Source: Adhaeribacter rhizoryzae | Lineage (GTDB): Bacteria > Bacteroidota > Bacteroidia > Cytophagales > Hymenobacteraceae | NCBI RefSeq assembly: GCF_008629685.1 | Contig: NZ_VWSF01000002.1 | Coordinates: 202,756-266,755 of the forward strand | Reading direction: 5' to 3' | DNA length: 64,000 nt | Shown: piece by piece, positions 18,115 through 25,918 of the stretch | How positions within the stretch are numbered: position 1 is the stretch's first letter | How the letters are laid out: the number at the start of each line of letters is the position of its first letter | Notes under the pieces: generated by a model | What the model was told of the DNA's origin: nothing | What the model saw: only the letters and a program-made list of their open reading frames with translations | Databases searched by the model: none | Translations under genes and position numbers: made by a program

Positions 18115-18792
18115 CTATTCTTGCAGTAAATCGGGCCGGCGCTGGCGGGTGCGTTCTACGGCTTGTTCAAAACGCCATTGCTCTACTTTGGGCGTATGGC
18201 CCGAAAGTAAAATATCGGGCACCTTCAGGCCTTCGTACTCGGCGGGGCGGGTATAAACCGGTGGGGCCAGCAAACCATCCTGAAAGGAATCGGTCAGAGC
18301 CGAAGACTCGTCGTTTAGTACACCCGGAATTATACGAATAATGGCATCGGTCAATACGGCGGCTCCTAGTTCGCCACCCGATAATACGTAATCGCCAATG
18401 CTGATCTCGTGGGTAATATATTTCTGCCGGACGCGTTCATCTACACCTTTGTAGTGCCCACACAAAATTATAACGTTTTGCAGCAACGATAAGCGATTTA
18501 CCAAAGGTTGCCGCAAGGTTTCGCCGTCGGGGGTCATGTAAATAACCGCATCATAAGCGCGCTCGGCCTGTAAATTGTCGATGCATTTGGCAATGGGCTC
18601 AATCATCATGACCATGCCGGCGCCGCCACCAAAAGCGTAATCATCTACCTGGCCGTATTTGTTTATGGCAAATTTGCGGAGATCGTGGATGTGAATCTCT
18701 ACCAATCCTTTGTTCTGAGCCCGCTTTAAAATTGAATGACTAAAAGGACTAACAAGTAAATCCGGCTGAACGCTGATAATATCAAACCGCAT
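18115..18792 (-). CDS. trmD: tRNA (guanine-N1)-methyltransferase
   Basis: SPOUT-class enzyme that makes m1G37 in tRNAs, preventing +1 frameshifts. Start at ATG 18792 ([11 protein letters not shown]) overlapping rimM by 11 nt; a TTG-like extension upstream is less likely. Motifs visible: [17 protein letters not shown], the trefoil-knot SAM site [12 protein letters not shown], and [13 protein letters not shown], ending in the [13 protein letters not shown] block. Length 225-231 is standard. Overlap with rimM and gene order show cotranscription with ribosome genes. Confidence 0.97.
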   Translation of the reverse strand: MRFDIISVQPDLLVSPFSHSILKRAQNKGLVEIHIHDLRKFAINKYGQVDDYAFGGGAGMVMMIEPIAKCIDNLQAERAYDAVIYMTPDGETLRQPLVNRLSLLQNVIILCGHYKGVDERVRQKYITHEISIGDYVLSGGELGAAVLTDAIIRIIPGVLNDESSALTDSFQDGLLAPPVYTRPAEYEGLKVPDILLSGHTPKVEQWRFEQAVERTRQRRPDLLQE

Positions 18793-19369
18793 CTTTTTCT
18801 TCCTCGTCACTGTCGCGATCCTCGTCGGCCTCCGGACCAGTAGGGTTGGTGTAAATATCTACGAGGCCTTCGGGCAGGTTTACAAAAAGTTTCTGTGCCG
18901 CTTTATCAGCCCGTAAAATTAATTCGTCCTGAACCGGAATTAATACTTCTACGCCCTGATAATCCATGGCCATGAGGTCTTGGTAAGGCATTTCGTAAAT
19001 TTCCCGGATGGTACCCAACTCGCCCAGCTGTTCATCTACCACGGTATACCCAATAACTTCGTGAAAATAAAATTGGTCTTCGTCGAGTTCGGGTAGTTGG
19101 TCGAGGGGCAGGTATAAGGCAATATTTTTCAGCTTTTCGGCTTCCACAATCGAATCCACATCTTCGAACTTGATAATAATGCGGCCGTTGGGTTGTATGT
19201 CGAGGGCATCAATAAAAAAAGGAACCAGTTTTCCGCTTAATTGCAGAAAAACTGATTCCAATTCTTCGTAATCTTCCGGGTAGTCTACGTCAAAAAAGGC
19301 AACTACCTGGCCTTTTACGCCATGCGTCCTGACGATGTAGCCTAAATGGTAGCAAGCGTCAATATTCAT
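18782..19369 (-). CDS. rimM: ribosome maturation factor RimM
   Basis: Assembly factor for the 30S head domain that binds S19 and precursor 16S rRNA. The N-terminal RimM domain begins [19 protein letters not shown]-barrel domain follows, with [20 protein letters not shown] and the [10 protein letters not shown] block. The 195 residues include an acidic tail of about 25 (Asp/Glu-rich after NPTGPEA) not needed for the fold. It sits 14 nt after rpsP and overlaps trmD. Confidence 0.95.
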   Translation of the reverse strand: MNIDACYHLGYIVRTHGVKGQVVAFFDVDYPEDYEELESVFLQLSGKLVPFFIDALDIQPNGRIIIKFEDVDSIVEAEKLKNIALYLPLDQLPELDEDQFYFHEVIGYTVVDEQLGELGTIREIYEMPYQDLMAMDYQGVEVLIPVQDELILRADKAAQKLFVNLPEGLVDIYTNPTGPEADEDRDSDEEEKDAV

Positions 19370-19383
19370 GGCTCGTAATTTTA

Positions 19384-19929
19384 TTAAGCCTGGGCTTCTT
19401 CAGCAGGAGCAGCCGCTTCACCAGCGTCAGCAGCAGGTGCTTCTTCGGCAGGAGCAGCCGCTTTTGCAGCTTCTTCAGCGCGTTTGCGTAAAGCTTCGGC
19501 GCGGGCTTCGTTTACTTTTTGTTCGGCGGCAAAAGCAGCTTTGGCAGCATCAGAACGCTGCTGGCTTAACTGATCGCGTTTGCCCTGGATTTTAGAGTCT
19601 TTTTCTTCTTTCCAGTCGTTAAACTTGGTATCGGCTTGCTCTTGGGTAATGGCACCTTTGGCTACACCAATTTGTAAGTGTTTCTTGTACAAAATGCCTC
19701 TGTAAGACAACATAGCCTTAACGGTATCGGTTGGCTGGGCACCTTTCATTACCCATTCAAAAGCCTTCTGCTCATCAAAAAGAATAGAAGCAGGGTTGGT
19801 GTTAGGGTTGTAAGTACCTAATTTCTGAATAAAGCGACCATCACGTGGTGCTCTTGAGTCGGCTACTACGATATCGTACATAGCAGCTTTTTTGCGGCCT
19901 CTGCGGGCCAGTCTGATTTTAACAGGCAT
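19384..19929 (-). CDS. rpsP: 30S ribosomal protein S16 with Ala/Glu-rich extension
   Basis: Residues 1-80 are canonical S16 (VKIRLARRGRKKAAMYDIVVADSR, FIQKLGTYNP, KGAQPTDTVKAML). The remaining ~100 residues are a charged, alanine-rich helix (QKVNEARAEALRKRAEEAAKAA and PAEEAPAA-type repeats) found in many Bacteroidota S16 proteins; its job is not known to me. It is the first gene of the operon, so the main promoter should lie in 19930-20041. Confidence 0.96.
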   Translation of the reverse strand: MPVKIRLARRGRKKAAMYDIVVADSRAPRDGRFIQKLGTYNPNTNPASILFDEQKAFEWVMKGAQPTDTVKAMLSYRGILYKKHLQIGVAKGAITQEQADTKFNDWKEEKDSKIQGKRDQLSQQRSDAAKAAFAAEQKVNEARAEALRKRAEEAAKAAAPAEEAPAADAGEAAAPAEEAQA

Positions 19930-20041
19930 ATTAAATAACTTTTGTTACGCGACGGAACCCGTCCGTCTTTTTTGAGCCTGCAAAACTAGTTATTTTTTTT
20001 GAATAAGTAAATTAATTTGAGGTATTTAATAATAGGAGAGT

Positions 20042-21532
20042 TTAAGGAATTTTAATCAGCCGAAGTTGAACAGAAGATTTTTGGGCTTTTCTCTGGTTAG
20101 CCAGTGTTTGGGTATAGCTTAAACCGGTAAATTCAGAATGATCGAGGTAAAGCAACGGCGATAGCAAGGTAGGTTCGGGCCAATCTTTTTCGGTCTTAAT
20201 TTTTTCTAAACCCGCAAATTGCTGCACGTTGGTAATTTTGTAATAATCATCTAACAAAACATGCGTAAAGCCGGCCTGCTTTAACGCCGGTAATTCTTTT
20301 TCCGAAAATATAATCTTTGTCTCAATTGCTTTACCGGTTGTATGCGGCACAATATTTAACCCAACCGTAGTAACAACTTTAGCAATATTATTTTCTTCTA
20401 AATATTTTACCACCGCCGGATAGTTGGTAGGAGCGTACAGGTAAATATTTTTATTCAGTTGATATACCTGGTAACTTATGCCGGAAAATAAGATGACTAG
20501 AATTACCCACCGCTTAGGAATAATATAGTTTAAAACCAGGTAAGTGAGGGCGTAGAATAAGCCATACACAAACATTAACCCGCGCGGCGCTTTCACCAGC
20601 AGTTGCATCCCAAGCAAGTACAGATAACTAATAATAAATAAAAACTGATAAATATTAAGCTTTTGGCCCTTAAAAGAAAATAGTTGCTGCCGGTACAAAA
20701 ACGGAAATAAAAATAGCGCGGGCAGCAATACCGGCCATTCAAAATCTAATAAGTAGCGGCCGTAATATTCCCAATCCAGGTTAAACCTGCCGGTGCGTAA
20801 AGCCGGAGTGGGGCGCGTAAAATGGTTAATGCTTACGATAGTGGCCGGAAACTGATAAAACGGTTTATTTACCAAAACAGCTATTAAGCCAAAAAGTACA
20901 AACGGGGCCAGAATAATCAGGGCTAGCTTCAGCAGTAATTTAGGAGATAATACTTTGTCTCGCTGAAACAGCTCTATCAGTAAAATAATGGGAAACACCA
21001 GCAATAACTTGTAATTAATGGTTAAACCTAATGCTAACCAGGCGGCAGCCTTTAGAAAAGCGTGCGCTGATTTATGGTGCAAACGCCGGTAATATTGCTC
21101 CAGCATCAGCATAAATAAAAATATACTAATAGATTCGGTGGCAAAATTACGGCCGGTGCTTACCGCAAAAACCGACAGGCCAAATATTAAACCGGTCAGG
21201 AAAGCCTCGGGCAAAGGAACAGCTAAATGTTGCCGCATAAACCGAATAAGCAACAATACCGCGCCCACATTAAAAAGGCTGTTCAGCAAAATATACCCTA
21301 GTACGCCTTTCAGAAAAGGTGTAAAAACGGCGTATAACAAGAAAAAACCGGGACTAGCGTGGTGAAATAAATGTTTAAAATTACCCTGGCCCAGTTCCTG
21401 CACAATTTGCCAGCTCCGGATAGAATCATAATCGGTAAGGCCTATCTGGGGCAAAAGATAAAATCGGGCTGCCAAACAAATAAAGGCTGTTAGCAAATAA
21501 TACAGACTTTCTAATTTATGCTGGTCCGGCAT
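20042..21532 (-). CDS. GT39/ArnT-like polytopic membrane protein
   Basis: About 496 residues from the ATG 21532, with roughly ten hydrophobic helices and a C-terminal soluble part of ~110 residues. The first periplasmic loop has an acidic motif (GLTDYDSIR) at the position of the catalytic Asp of PMT/ArnT-type transferases (GT-C fold), then SPGFFLLYAVF. This suggests transfer of a sugar from a polyprenyl-phosphate donor to a lipid or protein at the outer face of the inner membrane. The specific substrate is unknown, and sequence support beyond topology is modest. It stands alone between a ribosomal operon and a terminator. Confidence 0.65.
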   Translation of the reverse strand: MPDQHKLESLYYLLTAFICLAARFYLLPQIGLTDYDSIRSWQIVQELGQGNFKHLFHHASPGFFLLYAVFTPFLKGVLGYILLNSLFNVGAVLLLIRFMRQHLAVPLPEAFLTGLIFGLSVFAVSTGRNFATESISIFLFMLMLEQYYRRLHHKSAHAFLKAAAWLALGLTINYKLLLVFPIILLIELFQRDKVLSPKLLLKLALIILAPFVLFGLIAVLVNKPFYQFPATIVSINHFTRPTPALRTGRFNLDWEYYGRYLLDFEWPVLLPALFLFPFLYRQQLFSFKGQKLNIYQFLFIISYLYLLGMQLLVKAPRGLMFVYGLFYALTYLVLNYIIPKRWVILVILFSGISYQVYQLNKNIYLYAPTNYPAVVKYLEENNIAKVVTTVGLNIVPHTTGKAIETKIIFSEKELPALKQAGFTHVLLDDYYKITNVQQFAGLEKIKTEKDWPEPTLLSPLLYLDHSEFTGLSYTQTLANQRKAQKSSVQLRLIKIP

Positions 21533-21602
21533 CTTGTAGCGTAAAGCTCTATTCAATTATTTTCAGAAAACAAATATGCGGCTTTCAGATTGTATAAAAC
21601 AA

Positions 21603-21631
21603 AAAAGTCTCCCGGTTAACGGGAGACTTTT
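21603..21631. terminator. intrinsic terminator upstream of the GT39-like gene / 5' of desaturase 3' end
   Basis: Perfect 12-bp inverted repeat (21603-21614, 21620-21631; core AGTCTCCCG) with a 5-nt loop and A/T runs outside. All genes here run leftward, so it would end transcription of the desaturase gene, whose stop is at 21653. Confidence 0.85.
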
Positions 21632-21652
21632 AAATAATATCTATTTATGAAC

Positions 21653-22387
21653 TTAGGCCCGTACTTTTTTCAGGCGAATAATCCGGAGTTTATCCAGCGT
21701 CCAGATTACAGGGTAAGTAGGGTCTACTTCCCACCATTTTACGCCAAAGTTAACCCGGTTAGGCAATTTATGGTGATTGTTCTGAAATAATTCGCCACCG
21801 GTTAAAAAATCGAAAAACAAAGAATTACGCGATTTATCGTGGTTATCGAAGTTCTGGTAACCGTATTTGTGGCCGCTCCAGTTTACAATAGCCCCGTGTA
21901 GCGGGCCCATCAGGAAGTGAAAAGGTAATAGCAAGAACATCCACCACTGGGTAGCAAAAGCAATGTAAAACAATACATAAGCGGTACCCCATAACACCCG
22001 CGACATCCAGGTATCGCCAAAATTCTCAACGGCTGTCCAAAGCGGGTAATTGCCTTCAAAACGGGCTTCCGGCTCTACCCGACGGTTTAGTACATCGTTG
22101 TAAATATCTTTGGTCTTCCACATCATGGTAAACGCATTATTAGAGAAATGCGGCGAATGCGGATCACGTTCGGTATCGCTGAAAGCGTGGTGCATGCGGT
22201 GCAAAACAGCGTAAGCCCGCGGCGATAAAAATGAAGAACCCTGGGCAATGTAGGTCAGCAGGAAAAAGAAACGCTCCCAAAATCTATTCATAGTAAACAT
22301 TTTATGGGCGGCGTAGCGGTGCAGGTAAAAGGTTTGCACAAAAAGGGAGAGGTACCAGTGGGCAACAAAAAATATTAGGACAGGCAT
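21653..22387 (-). CDS. acyl-CoA/acyl-lipid desaturase
   Basis: Membrane di-iron enzyme of 244 residues that inserts a double bond in fatty acyl chains. The three histidine boxes are visible: HRYAAH at 23-28, HRMHH at 63-67 (with AFSDTERDPHSP after it) and NNHHKLPN near 205. Two pairs of transmembrane helices separate them. It is shorter at the N-terminus than many delta-9 desaturases, but the ATG start leaves all boxes intact. It probably adjusts membrane fluidity. A single-gene transcript is likely: terminator downstream, 160-nt AT-rich gap upstream. Confidence 0.9.
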   Translation of the reverse strand: MPVLIFFVAHWYLSLFVQTFYLHRYAAHKMFTMNRFWERFFFLLTYIAQGSSFLSPRAYAVLHRMHHAFSDTERDPHSPHFSNNAFTMMWKTKDIYNDVLNRRVEPEARFEGNYPLWTAVENFGDTWMSRVLWGTAYVLFYIAFATQWWMFLLLPFHFLMGPLHGAIVNWSGHKYGYQNFDNHDKSRNSLFFDFLTGGELFQNNHHKLPNRVNFGVKWWEVDPTYPVIWTLDKLRIIRLKKVRA

Positions 22388-22549
22388 TGGCAGTTAGTAT
22401 TTTTATGATTTTAAATAATCCGGGTTAAACAAACTAAGGCTGAGATTAAAACAGCGATTAGGTTATTTAGTTCACAAAATTACTATATACAGACTTAATC
22501 GTTGCAAGTATTCTTTAAAAATTCTGTAAAACTGATGGATATCATCTTT

Positions 22550-23263
22550 TTAGCCTAAACCAGCCGCCAACTTCCGGAACGGCTGCCAGATAGCATTTTC
22601 GGGTAACGGCGCTGTTAATTGCACTAAAGTTTTTTGGGTAGGATGTTCGAACTGCAATTGGTAAGCGTGCAGGCCAATGCTTTTATCGGGTAGCGGCGTT
22701 TTGGCACCGTACTTAAGATCGCCGAGGAGCGGACAGCCTTGCGAAGCCAGTTGCACGCGTATTTGGTGCGGCCGACCGGTTACGGGGTTTACTTGTAATA
22801 AATAATATTCCTGTTCTTGCCCCAGCAACTGGTAACTTAATTCCGATTGTAAACCACCTTTATTACCGTTAGGAAAGGCTTTGGTAATATTGCGGGCTTC
22901 ATCCTTTACCAACCAATGCACCAAGCGGGCTACATCCTGGGGCGGTTTTTGGCCAGTAATAGCCAGGTAGGTTTTCTTAATTTTATCGGTCCGGAACAGT
23001 TCGTTCATCCGGGTTAAGGCCTTGGAAGTTTTGGCTAGTAATACCAGCCCGCTAACCGGCCGGTCCAGGCGGTGCACCACGCCCATAAAAACATTGCCGG
23101 GTTTGTGGTATTTTTCTTTTAAATATTCTTTGGCTAACTCCGATAAAGGCTTGTCGCCGGTTTCATCGCCCTGCACCAAAATACCCGCCGGCTTATTTAT
23201 AACCAGCAAGTGATTATCTTCATAAACTACATGCCTGTTCTGGATTGCAAAACTATTTTTCAT
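22550..23263 (-). CDS. RluA family pseudouridine synthase
   Basis: 237 residues from ATG 23263 (a TTG 33 nt upstream is possible). Motif I VVYEDNHLLVINKPAG, catalytic Asp67 in HRLDRPVSG, the KTYLAI strand and the RPHQIRVQLA block identify the RluA/RluC/RluD group. There is no S4 domain. The family isomerises uridines in 23S rRNA or tRNA; the exact target cannot be assigned from sequence alone. panB lies just upstream on the same strand, separated by a heptamer array. Confidence 0.9.
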   Translation of the reverse strand: MKNSFAIQNRHVVYEDNHLLVINKPAGILVQGDETGDKPLSELAKEYLKEKYHKPGNVFMGVVHRLDRPVSGLVLLAKTSKALTRMNELFRTDKIKKTYLAITGQKPPQDVARLVHWLVKDEARNITKAFPNGNKGGLQSELSYQLLGQEQEYYLLQVNPVTGRPHQIRVQLASQGCPLLGDLKYGAKTPLPDKSIGLHAYQLQFEHPTQKTLVQLTAPLPENAIWQPFRKLAAGLG

Positions 23264-23315
23264 TCGTTTTAGCCGGTAACTATTAGCTACAAGCAATTTT
23301 TCAAGTGAGTTTTAA

Positions 23316-23350
23316 CAATCAACCATCAACAATTAACAATTAACAATTAA
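23316..23350. repeat. heptanucleotide array after panB
   Basis: Five contiguous 7-nt units: CAATCAA, CCATCAA and three CAATTAA. The panB stop codon (23347-23349) lies in the terminal unit, so in the gene's sense direction the array starts at the stop, as in the 7651-7769 array. Confidence 0.85.
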
Positions 23351-24165
23351 TAAGCCTCTTCGTCGGTTGGGAAATCTTTGGTTTTTACGTCGTGCACGTA
23401 GTTGGTAACAGCGTTGGTCATTATTTCATGCAGGTCGGCGTAGCGGCGCAGAAACCGGGGCTTAAATTCTTTGGTAATACCTAATAAATCATGGGTTACC
23501 AGTACCTGGCCATCAACGTAAGGGCCGGCACCAATGCCAATTATTGGAATTTGCAACGAAGAAGCTACTTTCTGAGCCAAAGCCGACGGTATTTTTTCGA
23601 GTACAATAGAAAAGCAACCTATTTCCTGCAGCAACATGGCATCTTCTACCAATTTATTTGCTTCCTGCTCTTCTTTGGCCCGCACCGTATAGGTGCCAAA
23701 TTTATAGATCGATTGCGGCGTTAAACCCAAATGGCCCATTACCGGCACACCGGCACTTAATATTCTAATAACCGATTCTTTTATTTCGCTGCCGCCTTCC
23801 ATCTTAACGCCGTGCGCACCCGATTCTTTCATTATCCGGATGGCTGAACGTAAGGCTTCAGAAGAATTACCCTGGTAAGAGCCAAAAGGCAAATCTACTA
23901 CCACAAAGGCCCGTTTTACCGCCCGCACCACCGAAGAAGCATGGTAAATCATTTGGTCCAGGGTAATGGGCAGGGTGGTTTCGTGGCCGGCCATTACGTT
24001 AGACGCCGAATCGCCCACCAATAACACATCTACACCGGCCCCGTCCAGAATAGCGGCCATGGAATAATCGTAAGCCGTGAGCATCGATATTTTTTCGCCC
24101 CGCTCTTTCATGGCTTGCAATTGGTGGGTGGTAATAATTTTGATGTCCCGTTTTTGTACAGACAT
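23347..24165 (-). CDS. panB: 3-methyl-2-oxobutanoate hydroxymethyltransferase
   Basis: First committed enzyme of pantothenate synthesis: ketopantoate from alpha-ketoisovalerate and methylene-tetrahydrofolate. 272 residues with [28 protein letters not shown] (Mg-binding Asp), [16 protein letters not shown], the catalytic Glu in [10 protein letters not shown] and [15 protein letters not shown]. The TIM-barrel fold and the family length are intact. panC is not adjacent. The 5' side carries a terminator-like hairpin that could act as an attenuator. Confidence 0.96.
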   Translation of the reverse strand: MSVQKRDIKIITTHQLQAMKERGEKISMLTAYDYSMAAILDGAGVDVLLVGDSASNVMAGHETTLPITLDQMIYHASSVVRAVKRAFVVVDLPFGSYQGNSSEALRSAIRIMKESGAHGVKMEGGSEIKESVIRILSAGVPVMGHLGLTPQSIYKFGTYTVRAKEEQEANKLVEDAMLLQEIGCFSIVLEKIPSALAQKVASSLQIPIIGIGAGPYVDGQVLVTHDLLGITKEFKPRFLRRYADLHEIMTNAVTNYVHDVKTKDFPTDEEAY

Positions 24166-24269
24166 GCTTTTTGAAATTATGAATTAGAAATAATAAATTA
24201 TTTAGTACCTGTTATACTGGTAAAAAGAGAAAAAAAGGATTTTCAAGTACTTAATATTTCTTTAATATT

Positions 24270-24321
24270 TAAAAATAAAAATGCCGTTATTGATAGCAAA
24301 GCTTGCTGGTTAAATAACGGC
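24270..24321 (-). promoter_or_regulatory. terminator-like hairpin in the panB upstream region
   Basis: On the minus strand, 9-bp outer arms GCCGTTATT/AATAACGGC (24283-24291, 24313-24321) enclose a nested 5-bp hairpin (AGCAA/TTGCT) and are followed by a T-rich run ATTTTTATTTTT. It lies 105-157 nt upstream of the panB ATG, with no minus-strand gene before it. Either it is an attenuator in a panB leader, or it blocks antisense transcription from the divergent gene. The gap is flanked by AT-rich heptamer-like stretches at 24173-24200 and 24336-24356. Confidence 0.45.
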
Positions 24322-24408
24322 GTAATATTAAGGTTTAATTTCTAATTTTTAATTTATACCCGCATTGTTTCCGTGTGCAGCAGTGAAAATTTAATGCAAC
24401 AACTAAAG

Positions 24409-25362
24409 ATGAAATTAACAAAAGCATTGGCGATTAGTAGCATAAGCATGTTGTGTCTGGCTTGTTCCGGGACCAAAACCCCAACTGCCAGCAACCTAAC
24501 CCCGGAAGATAAACCAATAATTATCCAGCCCGAAAAATCAGTAACCAAAGCTTTGGTGCCAAGTTACGAGCATGCCATGATTACGGCCCCGCTCACTGCG
24601 TTTGGTTTTGATGCTTTTTATAAAAAATATACCGATGCTTTTGGTATACCAATTATTTCGTCGGAGAAAGTGCCCGATGCTGCGCTGCTTATGGCACGCG
24701 ATATTGTAAATTATATGCTGGTAAAGCGCATGGATATTCGGACGGCTTTAATGGAGCGAAAAGCGCGGGTACTCATTATGGCCGAAACCGAAATGGAAAC
24801 AGATTTACCAGAACGCAGCGATTGGAAAAAACCAACCCGCGATGACAAACGCCTGACCCCAGCCGAACGCGAAAATTATGATAAACCCGGCGGTATTGCC
24901 AGCATGACCGACCGGGAATATTGGAATAAACGCGCGCGCGGCATGGGTGGAACCGTTACGTCCTGTGCCGAAGAAAATTTGCTGGGCTACCCCAATACCC
25001 GTTATTACGGCGAAAATATTCTGGTACACGAGTTCAGCCACAATATTATGGGCGCGCTCCGTACTGCCGATCCAGCCCTTTTTGCCGAAATTGAACCAGC
25101 CTACCAGGCCGCTAAAGCCAAAGGCCTCTACAAAGGCCAATACGCCATAAACACCGTAGCCGAATATTGGGCCGAAGGTAGTCAGTGGTGGTTTTGGTCG
25201 AACTACGAATTTTACGATGGAGATACACGGGTACAGTCGCCGGACGATTTGCAGGCTTATGATCCCACGCTTTACAAAATATTAGAACGGGTATATGCGG
25301 GCCATCATATTCCGGCCGATGTTTATTACAGTCGGAATATCAGGCCCGCCCGTCGGCCTTAA
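24409..25362 (+). CDS. predicted zinc metallopeptidase lipoprotein
   Basis: 317 residues from ATG 24409; an upstream start adds 12 residues but weakens the signal peptide. The lipobox is LCLAC. The core has the zinc motif HEFSH (about 207-211) within NILVHEFSHNIM and a downstream Glu-rich AEYWAEGSQWWF (about 251-262) that can supply the third ligand. Preceding blocks FGIPIISSEKVPDAALL and SCAEENLLGYP recur in a widespread uncharacterised group of secreted proteins. Substrate unknown. It is divergent from panB and ends in a repeat-rich gap. Confidence 0.7.
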   Translation: MKLTKALAISSISMLCLACSGTKTPTASNLTPEDKPIIIQPEKSVTKALVPSYEHAMITAPLTAFGFDAFYKKYTDAFGIPIISSEKVPDAALLMARDIVNYMLVKRMDIRTALMERKARVLIMAETEMETDLPERSDWKKPTRDDKRLTPAERENYDKPGGIASMTDREYWNKRARGMGGTVTSCAEENLLGYPNTRYYGENILVHEFSHNIMGALRTADPALFAEIEPAYQAAKAKGLYKGQYAINTVAEYWAEGSQWWFWSNYEFYDGDTRVQSPDDLQAYDPTLYKILERVYAGHHIPADVYYSRNIRPARRP

Positions 25363-25411
25363 GGTAATTAAAGGCCAAATATTTAATTGTTGATACGCAA
25401 ATATTAAAAAA

Positions 25412-25492
25412 ATATTTTTGAGCAATCCACTGGTGTCATTCAGGAGAAAACTAGTTCGTGTCTTTATAACAGGTTTTCTCCTGAATAGCAAT
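25412..25492. repeat. family A palindromic element, copy A3
   Basis: Inverted repeat 25434-25452 / 25471-25490 around TCATTCAGGAGAAAAC with a left shoulder AATCCACTGG like that of other copies. The core lacks two bases of the usual GGAGGAAAC, and the inner stem is diverged. Confidence 0.7.
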
Positions 25493-25548
25493 AATTTGCC
25501 TTTTTATAGGCTTTTTTCAACCTGACCTTCGTTTTGCATAACGTTAGT

Positions 25549-25798
25549 CATTATACTATTATTAAACAGCCCTGCGCTTAAGTGTTGGCTACTGGGTCAT
25601 CCTGAGCTTGTCGAAGGATCTATTACAACCAAATAAAAAGTAGATTTAGCTATTTCGACAGGCACAACAGGACCGCTAGATTTTAAGCGCACTACCTAAA
25701 TAATAATGGTAATATAATGCTGTTATAGATCCTTCGACAAGCTCAGGATAACTACAATATTTTAAGCGCAATATCCAAGTAATATTAGTATTATTAAC
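25549..25798. repeat. family B MITE-like element, copy B1
   Basis: Nested inverted repeat: outer ends GCGCTTAA (25574-25581) and TTAAGCGC (25762-25769) with AT-rich ACTATTATTAA-type flanks, and inner arms CATCCTGAGCTTGTCGAAGG (from 25598) and its inverted copy (to about 25750). A third, partial inner half-site (TTTCGACAGGC) lies between. The gap 25363-25918 holds A3, this element and a terminator; no gene is visible. Copies B2 and B3 are at 33490 and 38955. Confidence 0.75.
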
Positions 25799-25800
25799 CA

Positions 25801-25857
25801 AAAAGCCCCATAAAAAAACAGGTTTCGTAAAGTAAACCGCTTTTTTATGGGGCTTTT
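25801..25857. terminator. bidirectional terminator upstream of lptD stop
   Basis: 17-bp perfect arms (AAAAGCCCCATAAAAAA at 25801-25817 and its complement at 25841-25857). It lies between the convergent metallopeptidase and lptD genes. Confidence 0.88.
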
Positions 25858-25918
25858 GAGTTTTAAAAACTTCGTGCCACTAATTGCTAAACTTAATACT
25901 AAACCTAATAAATTAAGC

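Noticed and set aside
25549..25798. B1 as a transposon with its own transposase.
   Set aside because: No open frame of useful length is present; it is at most a nonautonomous element.
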